Positions 13,101-22,017 are shown, counted from the stretch's first letter. The stretch is DNA of 64,000 bases from Candidula unifasciata (GCA_905116865.2 CAJHNH020000236.1:379501-443500), one strand, 5' to 3'. A program made the numbers and translations. The notes: a model not told the origin generated them from the letters alone.

Positions 13101-16100
13101 ATCAATAAAGAATAATAAGAAAATAATTTCAATGATACTCACATGAGCAGCAAACTCGAGGATGACGAGAAAAGGTGTCGTCTCTGTGCACTGGCCAAAG
13201 AAGCTCAATAAATTGGCATGCTCCAGACATCTAAAAAGTTTGGCAAATAAAAAAAGAAATAAAAATATCATACTTTTCATCTTTTTCTCTTTCTCATTGG
13301 AGGACTGGCTCTCATCAACTATCACTAAGCATTTGTTCACAATTGGATGAATTTTGCAACTCAAGTCTTCTTTTGCATGAAAGAGCCAGCCTCATGTCTT
13401 TCTTCATTAATCATCTATTATTTCATGCATTAAAGTTTGGTGTTACTAATTCTCTGCTTCATTTCCCCGTGTTGGTCCCTGGGCCTAATTTTAAGGGGGA
13501 GGGGGGAAGGAGGAGGAATAGACCCACTGCCTTTTAACAACAACAAAAATAAACTGACCCCCTGCCTTTTAACAAAAAGGAATAACCCACTGCCTTCTAA
13601 CAAAAAAGAATTGATCTACGGCGCTTCAACAATGACAGAATAGATCCACAGCCTTCTAACAATAAGGAATAGGCTCACAGCCTTCTAACAATAAGGAATA
13701 GGCTCACTGGCTTCTAACAATAAGGAATAGGCTCACTGCCTTCTAACAATAAGGAATAGGCTCACTGGCTTCTAACAATAAGGAATAGGCTCACTGCCTT
13801 CTAACAATAAGGAATAGACCCACTGCCTTTTAACAACAACAAAAATAAACTGACCCCCTGCCTTTTAACAAAAAGGAATAACCCACTGCTTCTAACAAAA
13901 AAGAATTGATCTACGGCGCTTCAACAATGACAGAATAGATCCACAGCCTTCTAACAATAAGGAATAGATCCACAGCCTTCTAACAATAAGGAATAGGCTC
14001 ACAGCCTTCTAACAATAAGGAATAGGTCCACTGCCTTCTAACAATAAGGAATAGGCTCACAGCCTTCTAACAATAAGGAATAGATCCACAGCCTTCTAAC
14101 AATAAGGAATAGATCCACAGCCTTCTAACAATAAGGAATAGATCCACAGCCTTCTAACAATAAGGAATAGATCCACAGCCTTCTAACAATAAGGAATAGA
14201 TCCACAGCCTTCTAACAATAAGGAATAGATCCACAGCCTTCTAACAATAAGGAATAGGCTCACTGGCTTCTAACAATAAGGAATAGATCCACAGCCTTCT
14301 AACAATAAGGAATAGATCCACTGCCTTCTAACAATAAGGAATAGATCCACAGCCTTCTAACAATAAGGAATAGATCCACAGCCTTCTAACAATAAGGAAT
14401 AGATCCACAGCCTTCTAACAATAAGGAATAGGCTCACTGGCTTCTAACAATAAGGAATAGATCCACAGCCTTCTAACAATAAGGAATAGATCCACAGCCT
14501 TCTAACAATAAGGAATAGGCTCACTGCCTTCTAACAATAAGGAATAGGCTCACTGCCTTCTAACAATAAGGAATAGGTCCACTGCCTTCTAACAATAAGG
14601 AATAGATCCACAGCCTTCTAACAATAAGGAATAGGCTCACTGCCTTCTAACAATAAGGAATAGGCTCACTGGCTTCTAACAATAAGGAATAGGCTCACAG
14701 CCTTCTAACAATAAGGAATAGGCTCACTGGCTTCTAACAATAAGGAATAGGCTCACTGGCTTCTAACAATAAGGAATAGGCTCACTGCCTTCTAACAATA
14801 AGGAATAGGCTCACAGCCTTCTAACAATAAGGAATAGGCTCACTGCCTTCTAACAATAAGGAATAGGCTCACTGCCTTCTAACAATAAGGAATAGGCTCA
14901 CTGCCTTCTAACAATAAGGAATAGGCTCACAGCCTTCTAACAATAAGGAATAGGCTCACAGCCTTCTAACAATAAGGAATAGGCTCACAGCCTTCTAACA
15001 ATAAGGAATAGGCTCACTGCCTTCTAACAATAAGGAATAGGCTCACTGGCTTCTAACAATAAGGAATAGATCCACTGCCTTCTAATAAAAAAAGAACAGG
15101 CCCATTGCCCTCTAACCCCCAAAAAATAACAAAACACAAAAATGATCCACAACCTGTTAACAAAAAACTGTCCCAGTATCTTCTGACAAGCATGTCACAA
15201 ACAGCAACTATTAGTGTTGCTGAAATTGGATGTGGTGAGAGTGAACGCAAAAGAAACTTCCTGTATGAGCCCCAGAAACAGAGTAGTAAACATCACACTG
15301 CTATAATATTCACAAATTTAAAGGAAAAAATTTTTTTTTAAGATGTTGGTTCCCAGGTAGACCCAGCCTTCAATGGGTACCAGGTAAAGTCTTGGGAAGT
15401 AGAGGCGACCATATCACCAGCTGAGTGCTGATTAATCAATAAAATATAGGTCTAGCACTATACGCCCAATGCACTAGAAGGTGTGGAAAAGGGTCCTGTA
15501 CTGTTAATGATAAATAAAGTGGGTAAACAGAAAATCAGTATTTTCACCTGTTTACACATTTTATTATGTCACATTTATAAGAGATAAGCTTGTTACGAGT
15601 TACCCACATCAACATCCTAGCACATCAACATCTTAGAACAACGGTCTAACCCATCTGTGCTCGGTCCTCTGATGCAGCAGACACTTCAGTGTTTTCATGC
15701 TCACTGTAACCCGCAGGGGCTGACTGGCACATCTTCTTTCTTTACCCCGCAGGGGCTGACTGGCGCATCTTCTTTCTTTACCCCGCAGGGGCTGACTGGC
15801 GCATCTTCTTTCTTTACCCCACAGGGGCTGACTGGCACATCTTCTTTCTTTACCCCGCAGGGGCTGACTGGCTCATCTTCTTTCTTTACCCCGCAGGGGC
15901 TGACTGGCGCATTTTCTTGTTTTACCCTGCAGGGGCTGACTGGCACATCTTCTTTCTTGACCCTGCAGGGGCTGACCAGCTCATCTTCTTTCTTTATCCC
16001 AAAACTGGTTTCTGCCAGCTTGTACATATTTAATACCTGTTTCCAACAGACAGTCCACTGTATCTGAATCATTTTGTCTTAACGTTCCTGGAATGCAGCC

Positions 16101-19100
16101 CATTTGGTATGTCTGCCCCATAAATACTTCTTCTTCCACTAGCTAATACAGACATGGCCAATCTGTCAGCTCTTTCCTTCCTTTCACCCCAGCATGTCCT
16201 GGCGTGTACAGCCAAAATGGTTTCTTGAAGTGAGACTTCTGGATGTCGTCAACTCATTCTTGTTACAGTTTGCCAGTTTGGATATCTTAAGCATGTCAAC
16301 TGAGTCTGTCACTATCAGTGCATGTTTTTTTTTCTGTTCTGCCAGTTACACAAGTGCCCCTGTGACAGCTGCTATCAATCATCATCATCATCATACTAAA
16401 AGTAGTTTAACTGAATGCCTGAATACTTTTTACTTCTTAGCACTCATTGGCCGTAAACTCCAACAGAAAGTCCTGGTGTTTTCTTCACTTATATTATTAT
16501 TTATACCGAATGGCAAATGGAGGCAAGTGATGTCTGCAGTAATGAACCTCAAGGGCTTATAATGCTGGAGAAGAAGAAGAATGGCAAATAGATATAATAA
16601 AATATTTGAAATTTATAAAATGGTTATTATTAACAAAAAAACTAACCTAAATGCATTGACTTCCTCCATAAACTGCTTCTGCTCCAACTTAGAAGCATCA
16701 TCTTTGAGCATCTTGACCACAACATGACTGGCATCACTCTCAGTCACTATGTGAACAGCTTCCGATTCAATGGCCTTAGACAACAACATTATAGAATCAA
16801 TGGCCGTAAACAACAGTAAAAGTTGTGTGGTGGAGAAGATAGTAGAGATAAGATGGTAATGGTTTTAAAAATAGCAGCAGTAGTATAAACTCTATGGCTC
16901 TGAACCTAATTGAGACAGTGGCCTGGCAACTTCTTCATATTAGTATTCCTGCTTTAAACTTTGGTGGAATGTTCACTTCCGGACTTTGATCTTGTTCCAG
17001 AACTTGAATTTTGCATGAACATCTGTTTTACACAACTGACTTATTTGTATGCAGTTTGTTGGTTCCTCACCTCTCATGCAGGTGTACTCTGAATTTAAAG
17101 GAAACAAGCCTAATTAGTTGTCTTTTAAGACATGCTTGTGATGGGGGGGGGGGGAGGGGGGGGGCGCAGTGGGTCTATCCCCACCCTAAAGGGGTTTCTC
17201 TGATGTTACTGACAAAAGTTACTGATCCTCAGATGATCAAAACATTGACTGATGCTCAGTAACCTACATATTTCAGTTACAAAAATCAAACCTTGTGTAA
17301 CAAAAGGCACTACGCAACATCACTGAATGCTATCATGCGAAATGGCAATAATCACCTTTCCAAACCATCCTGAACCTATCTCTTTCAGATATGTCACACG
17401 ATTCCTTGGAAATGATCGCTGGACACCTATTAACACACACAAAAAAAACCATAGTGTATTTTGTGCAAATACATTGTCAAATAAAGCAAGCAAACTCTAA
17501 CATTGTGTAATGTAAACAAAGTGTGGTTCTGTAGCTCAGAGGTTAGGGAATTATTTAAAAATTTGATGATACTCACGTACTATGGGTTCTTCTTTTTCTT
17601 CGTGTTCACAGGCTGTAAACTCTGGTTGTTCATCCACCTCGGGACTTTATAGACTTTTCCAGAGCTGCAGTGGTGTGTGCACATCCATTTTACAGGTATG
17701 ACTTATTTGTGTGCAGACTGTTGGTTCCTTGCATGTCAGGCAGATGCACTTCGACTTTGAAGGAAACACCTAATTAGTCAACTCTTATGACATGCTTGCT
17801 GGGAAGGCTGTCGATCTACTATTGTTTTTCCCCACAATGTGGCTCCGGAACCCACATGGGGAAGTACTAGGGTTTTATTTTCGTTATCTGTGGTTTTAAG
17901 CTTTTTTTTTTTGTAACTACTGTCTTCGTTTTCAGATAATGGTAAGAGAGTTACACTGTGGAAGAGACTGAAACTTTAGATTCCCAAAGGCAACAGTGAG
18001 TAAAATAAAGCCAACCTTCATTGTGGAGAAGGAACACAATTTTAAAAATTCAACAAAAACTGACTGATGACCTTCAGCCCCACCAGGACATCACATCAAA
18101 TGTTAAAAACCCAGTGACACAAAGTGCCACCATTCTAATGAGGATCACCTGGGGACAGGTTCCAGAAACTCTGTTCAACCTGTAGGGTTATAATTAGGGC
18201 CCTTAACCCCAACCAGGGTGGGGCTTCAAAATAATGACAAATTTGGTCCCCCATGAGGACTAAACTAAAAAAAAAAAAAAAATTTAAACATAAATAACTT
18301 TAGCATTGTGTGATATCTTAAGGTTAAATTATTTCAATACATATTTAAAAATTAAAATTCCTGGTGGGAGTAACAGTGACTGATGCAGTGTTCAGTTTCA
18401 TGTTTGTAAAACTACGCACAAACTACTGGAGACCTGGGATGCTAATTGTAACCTCCCCTGGGTAGTTCAAATGCTTGAACTGTTAAGTTCGACTTCTAAA
18501 TAGTTTGCATACCAAAACAGCTGGGTTTTTTTTTTATAGACAGCTCAGATGAACAAACTATCGAGTTTCACTTCTTTTGGATAGTTTACATAACTGAACT
18601 ACTGAGTTTCAGCTGTGTCCGCGGCTTAGGCGTTGCGAGTCTGACTCGTAATTCCTATGTACCATGATTGAAACCCACTGCGGGCTGCGTGGATTTTTAT
18701 CATGGTATGAGGCGTTGCAGGTCAACCCAGCCTAAAATGGGTACCAGGATGTATGTCCTGGGGAAGTAAAGACGGCCGGCGTAATGCTGACATTACCCAC
18801 CTAGTGCCGATTGGTCTGTAAGAAGATGGGTGCTCTTCCCATATGCCCGATGCGCCTAAAGGCGTGAAAAAGGATCTTTACTTTACTTACTTACTTACTT
18901 ACTGAGTTTCACTTCTTCTGGGTAGTTTAGATAACTGAACTATTGAGTTTCACTTCTCCTGGGCAATTCACATAACTAAACTGTTAAGTTCCATTTCTTG
19001 TGGCCAGTTCACATAACTAAACTGTTAAATGCATGTTATCATATTAATAACATGTTTACAGGTACCTGTATAAACTGCCCATGAAAAAAAAATTGGCCTT

Positions 19101-21583
19101 TTGTTTTAAATTATTTTTTTTAAACCTGATTATAATTCTTCTTCTTCTTCTGCCTTTCTATCCCCCAATGGAGCATAGGCTCTCAACCAACACACGCCAA
19201 GTCGTTCTATCCTTCGCCATTGCATGGAGCTCTCCCCATGTCCTTCCCATCTTTCTAACTTCATTCTCCAGCTCTCTTCTCCATGTGTTTTTTGGCCTTC
19301 CTTTATTCCTATGCCCCTGTGGGTTCCAATGCAAAGACATTCTAGTTATGCTGTCCTCCTGTTTTCTCAGTGTGTATCCTATCCAACGCCAGCATCTTTT
19401 CCTCACCTCTTGGTCCACTAAAGCCTGTTTAGTTCTCTCCCAAAGTTCTACATTAGTTATTCTATCATACCATTTAATTCCCTCTATTCTGCGCAGGCAC
19501 CAGTTAAAGAGTGTCTGTAATTTATTAGTAATTGTCTTAGTTGTTCTCTATGTTTCCGCCCCATACAATAGAACTGATTTGACATTAGAATTAAAAATGT
19601 TTAGTTTAGTATTTCTTTTAATTTCTTTTGACCTCCACAAATTCCCTAGTGCTATGAAAGCCCCTCTTGCCTTTTGTATTCTTATTTTAATATCTCTATC
19701 AGTTCCTCCATCTTTATCTACATTACTGCCCAAAGAGGTGTACGACTCCACGTCTTGGAGTGTGGTGTCATTAAGAGAAACCACATTACTATTTGCCTGA
19801 TTTATTCTCATTATCTTTGTCTTTCCTTTATGGATTTTCAGACCAAGCTGCTGTGATCTCACATCAAGTATATTTAATTTATCTTGCATCTGATTCCGTG
19901 AATGGGACAGAAGAGCAATATCATCAGCGAAGTCCAGATCATCAAGCTGTTTGTAGGGGTCCACTGAATTCCATTCTTGGTGTTAGCAGTTACTGTTTTC
20001 ATAGTCCAGTCTATAGCCAGTAAAAAAAAGAGAGGCGACAAAAGACATCCCTGTCGCACACCTGTTTTTATTTCAAATACATCTGTTAGCTTTCCCTCAT
20101 GAAGAACTCGACATTTCATGTCTTTATATGTTGCCTTTACTAAGTTGATAATTTTCTGTGGGATTCCATAGTGCCCCATCAATTTCCAGAGAGATTCCCT
20201 ATCAATGCTGTCAAATGCTTTTTCATAGTCTATAAATCCAATGTAAAGTGGTGAGTTCAGTTCAATGCTTTGCTCTATTATAATACGTAATGTGACTATC
20301 TGGTCAGTACAGGATCTGCCTACTCATCTCTTAGCTTTTTATCAATAGCATCTTTTAATCTTTCCAAAATAATTCTACTTAATATTTTTCCAGGAACTGA
20401 CAGCAACATAATTCCTCTATAGTTTTCGCACTCCTGTAGAACACCTTTTTTGGGCAGTTTCACAAGATATCCTTCTCTCCAGTCTGCTGGTATTTCTTTG
20501 GTCTCCCTGACTTTACTGAACTAATTACAATTAAACTGACAAAAAAATGTTAGTAACTGGATTATAAGTACAAATGTACTTAATTTCAAAACTGCTTGAA
20601 ACCCCCTTGAAACCTCCCCCTTTCCCCCTAAGGGGGCGCTCTACCCAGGTTAGAGACCACTAGTTTACACTCCTGCACTGGACATTACAATCATAGCAGA
20701 CGCAGTTTCCAAAACTAGCGGCACAAAGGTCCCCAGGGATTGACAGTTGCCTACATGTTTCCCTCTTATTCACAGGCTTCACTGAGTCCCAAGCAATTAT
20801 ATTTTACATGACTACACAAACTAGAATATCAAACTGGTTGGTACCATTTGTAGATAATACTCACTCAAAAGAGATAATGTGGCCTCTTGTTTCCCCCTTT
20901 CGGTACATGTCATTCGAGGACGCAGGATGGGTGCAACTGCAACTTTGGACAAAATGTCTGGCAAGGGTTCAATAATAACCTGGTCTGAAATGTTATCAGC
21001 ATCAAAAATATCCACGGAGAACGCTGCATTATGCTGGGCATGTGAACCATCTCGAATTTCAAATGCCTTAAATTAGAGAAATAAACATCAAATTATCAAA
21101 CAAGTTGGAAAATAAAAATAAAAATTGTTTAAAAAATATTTAACAGACATAAAGGTCAGGTAGGACATAAAAAGCTGTATTTTAAAAAAAAATTAAGACT
21201 TTTAGATGTATGAACCACAATCAGGAACAAATCAAGTTCATAAGCTAGGGTATTACTGTACTGGTTTTCAATTTTAATTAAGCATATCTACATTTTTAGC
21301 AAGCTCTTACATTCCTAAGCACATGCCTCGCCTGAGAGCTCTCCCCATTCAAGTGCCTGGAAAACACAATTTAATGGCTCTTTCGATAAGACCTTCCTAA
21401 AAAGAGCACTGGGCTGCCAACAAAAGACATCTCAACAATTCTGTGATTAGCACAAAAAATATATCAAGAAACACACATCCAACAAACCTCAAATTGTTTT
21501 TTCTTAAACAAGCAATCCAAACAGCCAAGCACCACAAGAACCAAGCACAGCAGGGCTGCAATGCTCACCACTGCCTCAAACAT
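191..21583 (-). CDS. LMTK: Lemur-type receptor kinase (LMTK/AATYK family), 11 coding exons
   Basis: Exons, 5' to 3' on the minus strand: 21583-21488, 21066-20865, 17426-17356, 16774-16647, 13230-13143, 11785-11652, 9590-9506, 8404-8286, 6911-6756, 4788-1677, 457-191. All have GT/AG borders and matching phases; summed coding length is 4,458 nt, giving 1,485 residues. Seen: membrane segment about residues 4-26; glycine loop IGSGWFGK (116-123); VVVK lysine 144; catalytic HND (239-241) with AARN following; DYG (259-261); APE (285-287); kinase end near CW (367-368); then about 1,100 residues of acidic, Ser-rich, probably disordered tail. Family knowledge: LMTKs are membrane-anchored Ser/Thr kinases of endosomes and neurons, with DYG in place of DFG and a long tail; 1,485 residues fits their usual size. 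LMTK paralogue is not assignable. The start is the ATG at 21583 with A at -3, but an extra 5' exon is possible. The 3' UTR probably runs past the window edge. Confidence 0.93.
534..748 (+). repeat. Family D tRNA-derived SINE with 12-bp target duplication
   Basis: Head has an A-box-like TAGCGTAGTTGG and B-box-like GGTTCAATCTC; body ends GGATACTAAAACAAACAA. Flanked by the direct repeat AAATAGGTGGAC at 522-533 and 749-760. Sits just upstream of the acceptor of LMTK exon 11. Confidence 0.9.
890..1100 (+). pseudogene. LINE C-terminal fragment
   Basis: Plus-strand translation gives RITKLALNGLEKTGRPKETL and then AQDRIEWEN, the decayed tail of a LINE reverse-transcriptase protein (RITRxALxWN...GRPKxTW...AxDRxxW). 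Lies in the LMTK intron before exon 11 and abuts a family C SINE. Confidence 0.75.
1120..1300 (-). repeat. Family C SINE, partial
   Basis: Reverse complement carries the family C core: about GGTACCAGGTAAAGTCC..., the tRNA-distal TATAAAATATAGGTCT and the end GGAAAGGGGTCC. Confidence 0.75.
1677..4788 (-). CDS. LMTK: LMTK exon 10: kinase end and giant disordered tail
   Basis: A 3,112-nt exon coding residues 361-1397. Starts WSVMIQCWEEPSER, the last kinase helices, so the frame upstream of 4788 is intronic. The rest is rich in Ser, Asp and Glu with no globular domain visible. About residue 1186 is GDSFEWDDFYGD; from memory vertebrate LMTKs carry a similar SFEW...DF patch near the C terminus. Ends KSSKE before donor GAG|GTAATG; without splicing the frame stops three codons later. 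Confidence 0.95.
4912..5175 (-). repeat. Family A repeat, minus copy
   Basis: GAAGAAG-type tail at the 3' end, then GTAAACTCCAGC, TCCAGAACTTGAG, CATCTGTTTTAC and CTCAGGTGGATGCACTC in reversed order. Starts 120 bp upstream of LMTK exon 10. Confidence 0.8.
5240..5420 (+). repeat. Family C-like SINE, diverged
   Basis: tRNA-like head with B-box-like GGTTTGAATCTCC, and the family C segment GTGCTAATTGGTCTATAAAAG. Confidence 0.55.
5465..5612 (-). repeat. Family G dispersed repeat
   Basis: CACTTTGTGTCACCAGATGT and GGGGCCC segments, matching copies near 18.1, 27.8, 58.6 and 63.8 kb. Confidence 0.6.
5727..6122. mobile_element. Foldback DNA element, 396 bp, with 8-bp target duplication
   Basis: Two arms of about 185 bp each are inverted copies, meeting at a loop of about 25 bases near 5912-5937. 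Ends are GGCTATCCTCCG and CGGAGGATAGCC. TCTTCTTT flanks both sides (5719-5726, 6123-6130). GC-rich against AT-rich surroundings, with CACGTG in the arms. No coding capacity. An 8-bp duplication suits hAT- or P-like transposases, but the family is not assigned. Confidence 0.88.
6170..6330. repeat. Short tandem repeat, about 58-bp unit
   Basis: TAATTAAATTGTTGCTTCTT, then TATTTTCTCTCTGGCACAATG repeated roughly three times with few changes, right beside the foldback element. Confidence 0.8.
6595..6747 (+). pseudogene. LINE fragment abutting LMTK exon 9
   Basis: Plus-strand frame resembles SDTIGDNINRRMNSKQSER, like the LINE piece near 37.6 kb (RWEDIIKRWTNSSLRE-type). Ends a few bases before the LMTK donor region. 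Confidence 0.5.
6756..6911 (-). CDS. LMTK: LMTK exon 9: helices F and G
   Basis: Encodes SFGILLWEICSLGEHPYDCL and then LQNVVQDRLILPADVN. SFG(I/V)xLWE...HPY is the classic kinase C-lobe pattern. Donor AT|GTGAGT splits Met360. A decayed LINE fragment starts within about ten bases of the donor side. Confidence 0.95.
7190..7545 (-). repeat. Dispersed Cys-containing fragment
   Basis: Minus-strand frame has INICEIPCLKKAANSTI; a relative at 50460-50705 reads TNLCEMRCTRKAANLTT. Probably a mobile-element protein fragment; family not recognised. Confidence 0.45.
7583..7872 (+). repeat. Family A repeat
   Basis: Head GTTCTGGGGCCCTATT and AACAGACCCACTGCCT, middle CATCTGCCTGAGAGGCAAGG, end CCGGAGTTTACAGCTGGTGA with a GAAGAAG tail. 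Confidence 0.9.
8286..8404 (-). CDS. LMTK: LMTK exon 8: activation segment and APE
   Basis: Encodes DEYFNTGSELLPVRWMAPE and then helix F approach SNKMSDMW. PVRWMAPE is the P+1 loop in the tyrosine-kinase-like form that LMTKs share. Donor GTGAGT splits Trp308. Confidence 0.96.
8575..8757 (+). repeat. Family B repeat
   Basis: Head GTGGGCTC and ACCCCAGCCC; tail GCTGAAACTGGATA, CTAGCTGTAAACCGCAACAT and AGAAGAAG. Confidence 0.8.
8928..9000 (+). repeat. Family A/B head fragment
   Basis: TGTATTGGTTCTGGGACCCC and AATAGACCCATTGC, truncated and followed at once by a full family A copy. Confidence 0.7.
9013..9303 (+). repeat. Family A repeat
   Basis: Full copy: GGGTTCCGGGGCC head, TGCCTGAGAGGCAAGGAACC middle, GAAGAAGAAGAAGAA tail. 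Confidence 0.9.
9506..9590 (-). CDS. LMTK: LMTK exon 7: catalytic loop and DYG motif
   Basis: Encodes DLAARNCLV, then KIGDYGIS. Asp241 and Asn246 of the catalytic loop and Asp259 of the magnesium-binding motif are all present. DYG in place of DFG is the LMTK signature. Donor AAG|GTAAGT, phase 0. Confidence 0.96.
10130..10345 (+). repeat. Family B repeat
   Basis: GTGGGTTCCAGGGTCCCA head, then GCTGAAATCAGATGTGTTGG, CCTAGCTGTAAACCACAA and CCCTTTTAAGGG. Confidence 0.85.
10525..10815 (+). repeat. Family A repeat
   Basis: Head with a long G run, then GCATTTGCCTGAAAGGCGAGG and a GAAGAAGAA tail. Confidence 0.88.
11652..11785 (-). CDS. LMTK: LMTK exon 6: helices D and E
   Basis: Begins GNLKSYL and ends in GLACLHRHDYIHN, the helix E segment leading to the catalytic loop. 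Acceptor TTTCAG, donor AA|GTAGGT, which splits Asn240, so the catalytic triad reads HND instead of HRD. Confidence 0.94.
11822..12055 (+). repeat. Family B repeat
   Basis: CCCCATGTGGGATCTAAGGC head; GGCTGAAATCAGATGTGTTG and GCAGCCTAGCTGTAAACCAC tail. Lies 37 bp upstream (in transcript sense) of LMTK exon 6. Confidence 0.88.
12303..12577 (+). repeat. Family A repeat
   Basis: CCATGTGGGTACCAGGAACC head, GCATCTGCCTGAGAGG middle, ACACGAAGAAAA end. Confidence 0.88.
13143..13230 (-). CDS. LMTK: LMTK exon 5: beta-4/beta-5 and hinge
   Basis: Encodes CLEHANLLSFFGQCTE then TPFLVILEFAAH. The H.N(L/I)L...GQC.E..PFL...EF pattern matches LMTK kinases. Acceptor TTTTTAG, donor GTGAGT, ending in phase 0. Confidence 0.95.
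13465..15255 (+). repeat. Family B repeat containing a 29-bp minisatellite of about 50 copies
   Basis: Family B head (CCCGTGTTGGTCCCTGGGCC) precedes about 13520, and the family B tail (GACAAGCATGTCACAAACAGC, GTTGCTGAAATTGG) follows about 15180. Between them the head-end motif AATAGACCCACTGCC is amplified as a 29-bp unit (about GGCTCACTGCCTTCTAACAA plus TAAGGAATA) from about 13550 to 15080, with GGCTCAC and GATCCAC variants interleaved. Intronic in LMTK. Confidence 0.92.
15345..15525 (+). repeat. Family C SINE
   Basis: GACCCAGCCTTCAATGGGTA, AAATATAGGTCTAGCACTAT and AAGGTGTGGAAAAGGGTCC, the conserved body and tail of family C. Confidence 0.85.
15701..16000. repeat. 36-bp minisatellite, about 8 copies, open in frame on both strands
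   Basis: Unit begins ACCCCGCAGGGGCTGACTGG. Being 36 bp it keeps frame: the minus strand (LMTK sense) reads VKKEDVPVSPCG repeats, within an open frame of 123 residues at 15701-16072; the plus strand reads TPQGLTGTSSFF. No splice sites were found that would link it to LMTK, so it is listed as a repeat. Confidence 0.85.
16647..16774 (-). CDS. LMTK: LMTK exon 4: ATP-binding lysine and helix C
   Basis: Residues 124-166. Contains SHVVVKMLKDDAS (Lys144 is the beta-3 lysine) and the helix C stretch QFMEEVNAF, whose Glu160 or Glu161 should pair with it. The acceptor CTAAG|GCC was chosen because it keeps frame and aligns to the family; other AGs nearby would shift or shorten the loop. Donor GTTAGT splits Arg166. 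Confidence 0.88.
16945..17205 (-). repeat. Family A repeat, minus copy
   Basis: TCCAGAACTTGAATTTTGC, CATCTGTTTTACA, CAGTTTGTTGGTTCCTCACC and a G-rich head at 17145-17165. Confidence 0.85.
17356..17426 (-). CDS. LMTK: LMTK exon 3: glycine-rich loop
   Basis: Encodes SFPRNRVTYLKEIGSGWFGK. The FPR..L.YL.EIG.GWFGK pattern is typical of the start of LMTK kinase domains and is one of the strongest family signals here. Acceptor TTAATAG, donor GTGATT, ending in phase 0. Confidence 0.95.
17590..17880 (-). repeat. Family A repeat, minus copy
   Basis: Tail TTCTTTTTCTTCGTGTTCAC, then TGTAAACTCTGGTTGTTC and head CGGAACCCACATGGGG. Confidence 0.9.
18070..18255 (+). repeat. Family G dispersed repeat
   Basis: CACCAGGACATCACA, CAGTGACACAAAGTGCCACC and GAGGATCACC, ending in a GGGGCTTCAAA segment. 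Confidence 0.7.
18440..19030. repeat. Degenerate 41-bp tandem repeat split by a SINE
   Basis: Units like TGGGTAGTTTAGATAACTGA with GTTTCACTTCT occur on both sides of the insertion at 18612-18899, about three on each side. Confidence 0.8.
18612..18899 (+). repeat. Family C SINE with 12-bp target duplication
   Basis: tRNA-like head with B-box-like GATTGAAACCC, body CAACCCAGCCTAAAATGGGT, GTGCCGATTGGTCTGTAAGA and a CTTA tail. Flanked by TACTGAGTTTCA at 18600-18611 and 18900-18911. Confidence 0.92.
19150..20525 (-). pseudogene. LINE reverse-transcriptase pseudogene, 5'-truncated
   Basis: Minus-strand frames in order: ENYRGIMLLSVPGKILSR (finger/palm), TGVRQGCLLSPLFF, DFADDIALLSHS (catalytic FADD), YTSLGSNVDKDGG, and the C-terminal RKRCWRWIGYTLRK with RNKGRPKNTWRREL. 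Several frameshifts and stops separate them. No endonuclease domain remains. Clade is not certain. Lies between LMTK exons 2 and 3, in the same orientation. Confidence 0.92.
20620..20685. mobile_element. Solitary hAT-like end
   Basis: GGTTAGAGACCACTAG resembles a hAT right terminus. No partner end seen nearby, so this is tentative. Confidence 0.3.
20865..21066 (-). CDS. LMTK: LMTK exon 2: juxtamembrane region
   Basis: Residues 33-100, between membrane helix and kinase. Begins AFEIRDGS and ends in SLLS. Acceptor TTTAAG, donor GTGAGT; leaves one base, which joins GT of exon 3 to make Ser100. No motif recognised. Confidence 0.85.
21488..21583 (-). CDS. LMTK: LMTK exon 1: membrane anchor
   Basis: Encodes 32 residues: MFEA followed by a hydrophobic stretch and then KKKQFE, i.e. 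a signal-anchor helix with a positive cytoplasmic flank. The donor GAG|GTTTGT is weak but in phase 0 with exon 2. The open frame extends upstream of this ATG, and an AG about 12 bases before it could be an acceptor, so the true start may lie in another exon. Confidence 0.75.
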
Positions 21584-22017
21584 GATTTCATTACTCAGAT
21601 GGAAGAAGTGCCATCTAGATTTGAAACAAAGACATCTGTTAAATTCTGTAACATTTAGTGACTGTCTGCATAAATTATACAAAAGCAAGTACGAGGAAAA
21701 GGTAAAGGTCCTTTCTCAAGACATCGGCCATGTGATGCTAGTCACACATTTTTATCGACCCATCAACAATTGAGGGGTGATGTGGTCGTCATCACACCGG
21801 CCACTTAACTTCCCAGGTTATTTCCTGGATTGATCCATAGACAATAAAATTTCACCCAATGCAGAATCAAGCCTAAGACCTTCAGCCAGCAGCAAGTAAA
21901 GTTATACATGTCTGCTATTTAAACACATTATGTTCCAACCAGTTCTGATAACTCATAGAGTAATGCTCACAATAAACAATGACAAGTGGATTGTTTTATC
22001 AAAGCCATACCTAACAT

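Noticed and set aside
13520..15110. CRISPR-like regular repeat array
   Set aside because: There are no unique spacers; units are contiguous 29-bp tandem copies in an animal intron, derived from a dispersed repeat.
19081..19800. Long hydrophobic plus-strand open frame of 239 codons
   Set aside because: Antisense of the LINE reverse-transcriptase fragment on the minus strand; hydrophobicity is that of reversed Lys/Glu-rich codons.
20620..20685. A further complete hAT element
   Set aside because: Only one end-like motif was seen and no partner or target duplication could be found.
21464..21688. N-terminal extension of LMTK exon 1 to an upstream Met
   Set aside because: The sequence upstream of 21583 looks non-coding and holds a possible splice acceptor; the nearer ATG has a good context. 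Kept as an alternative only.
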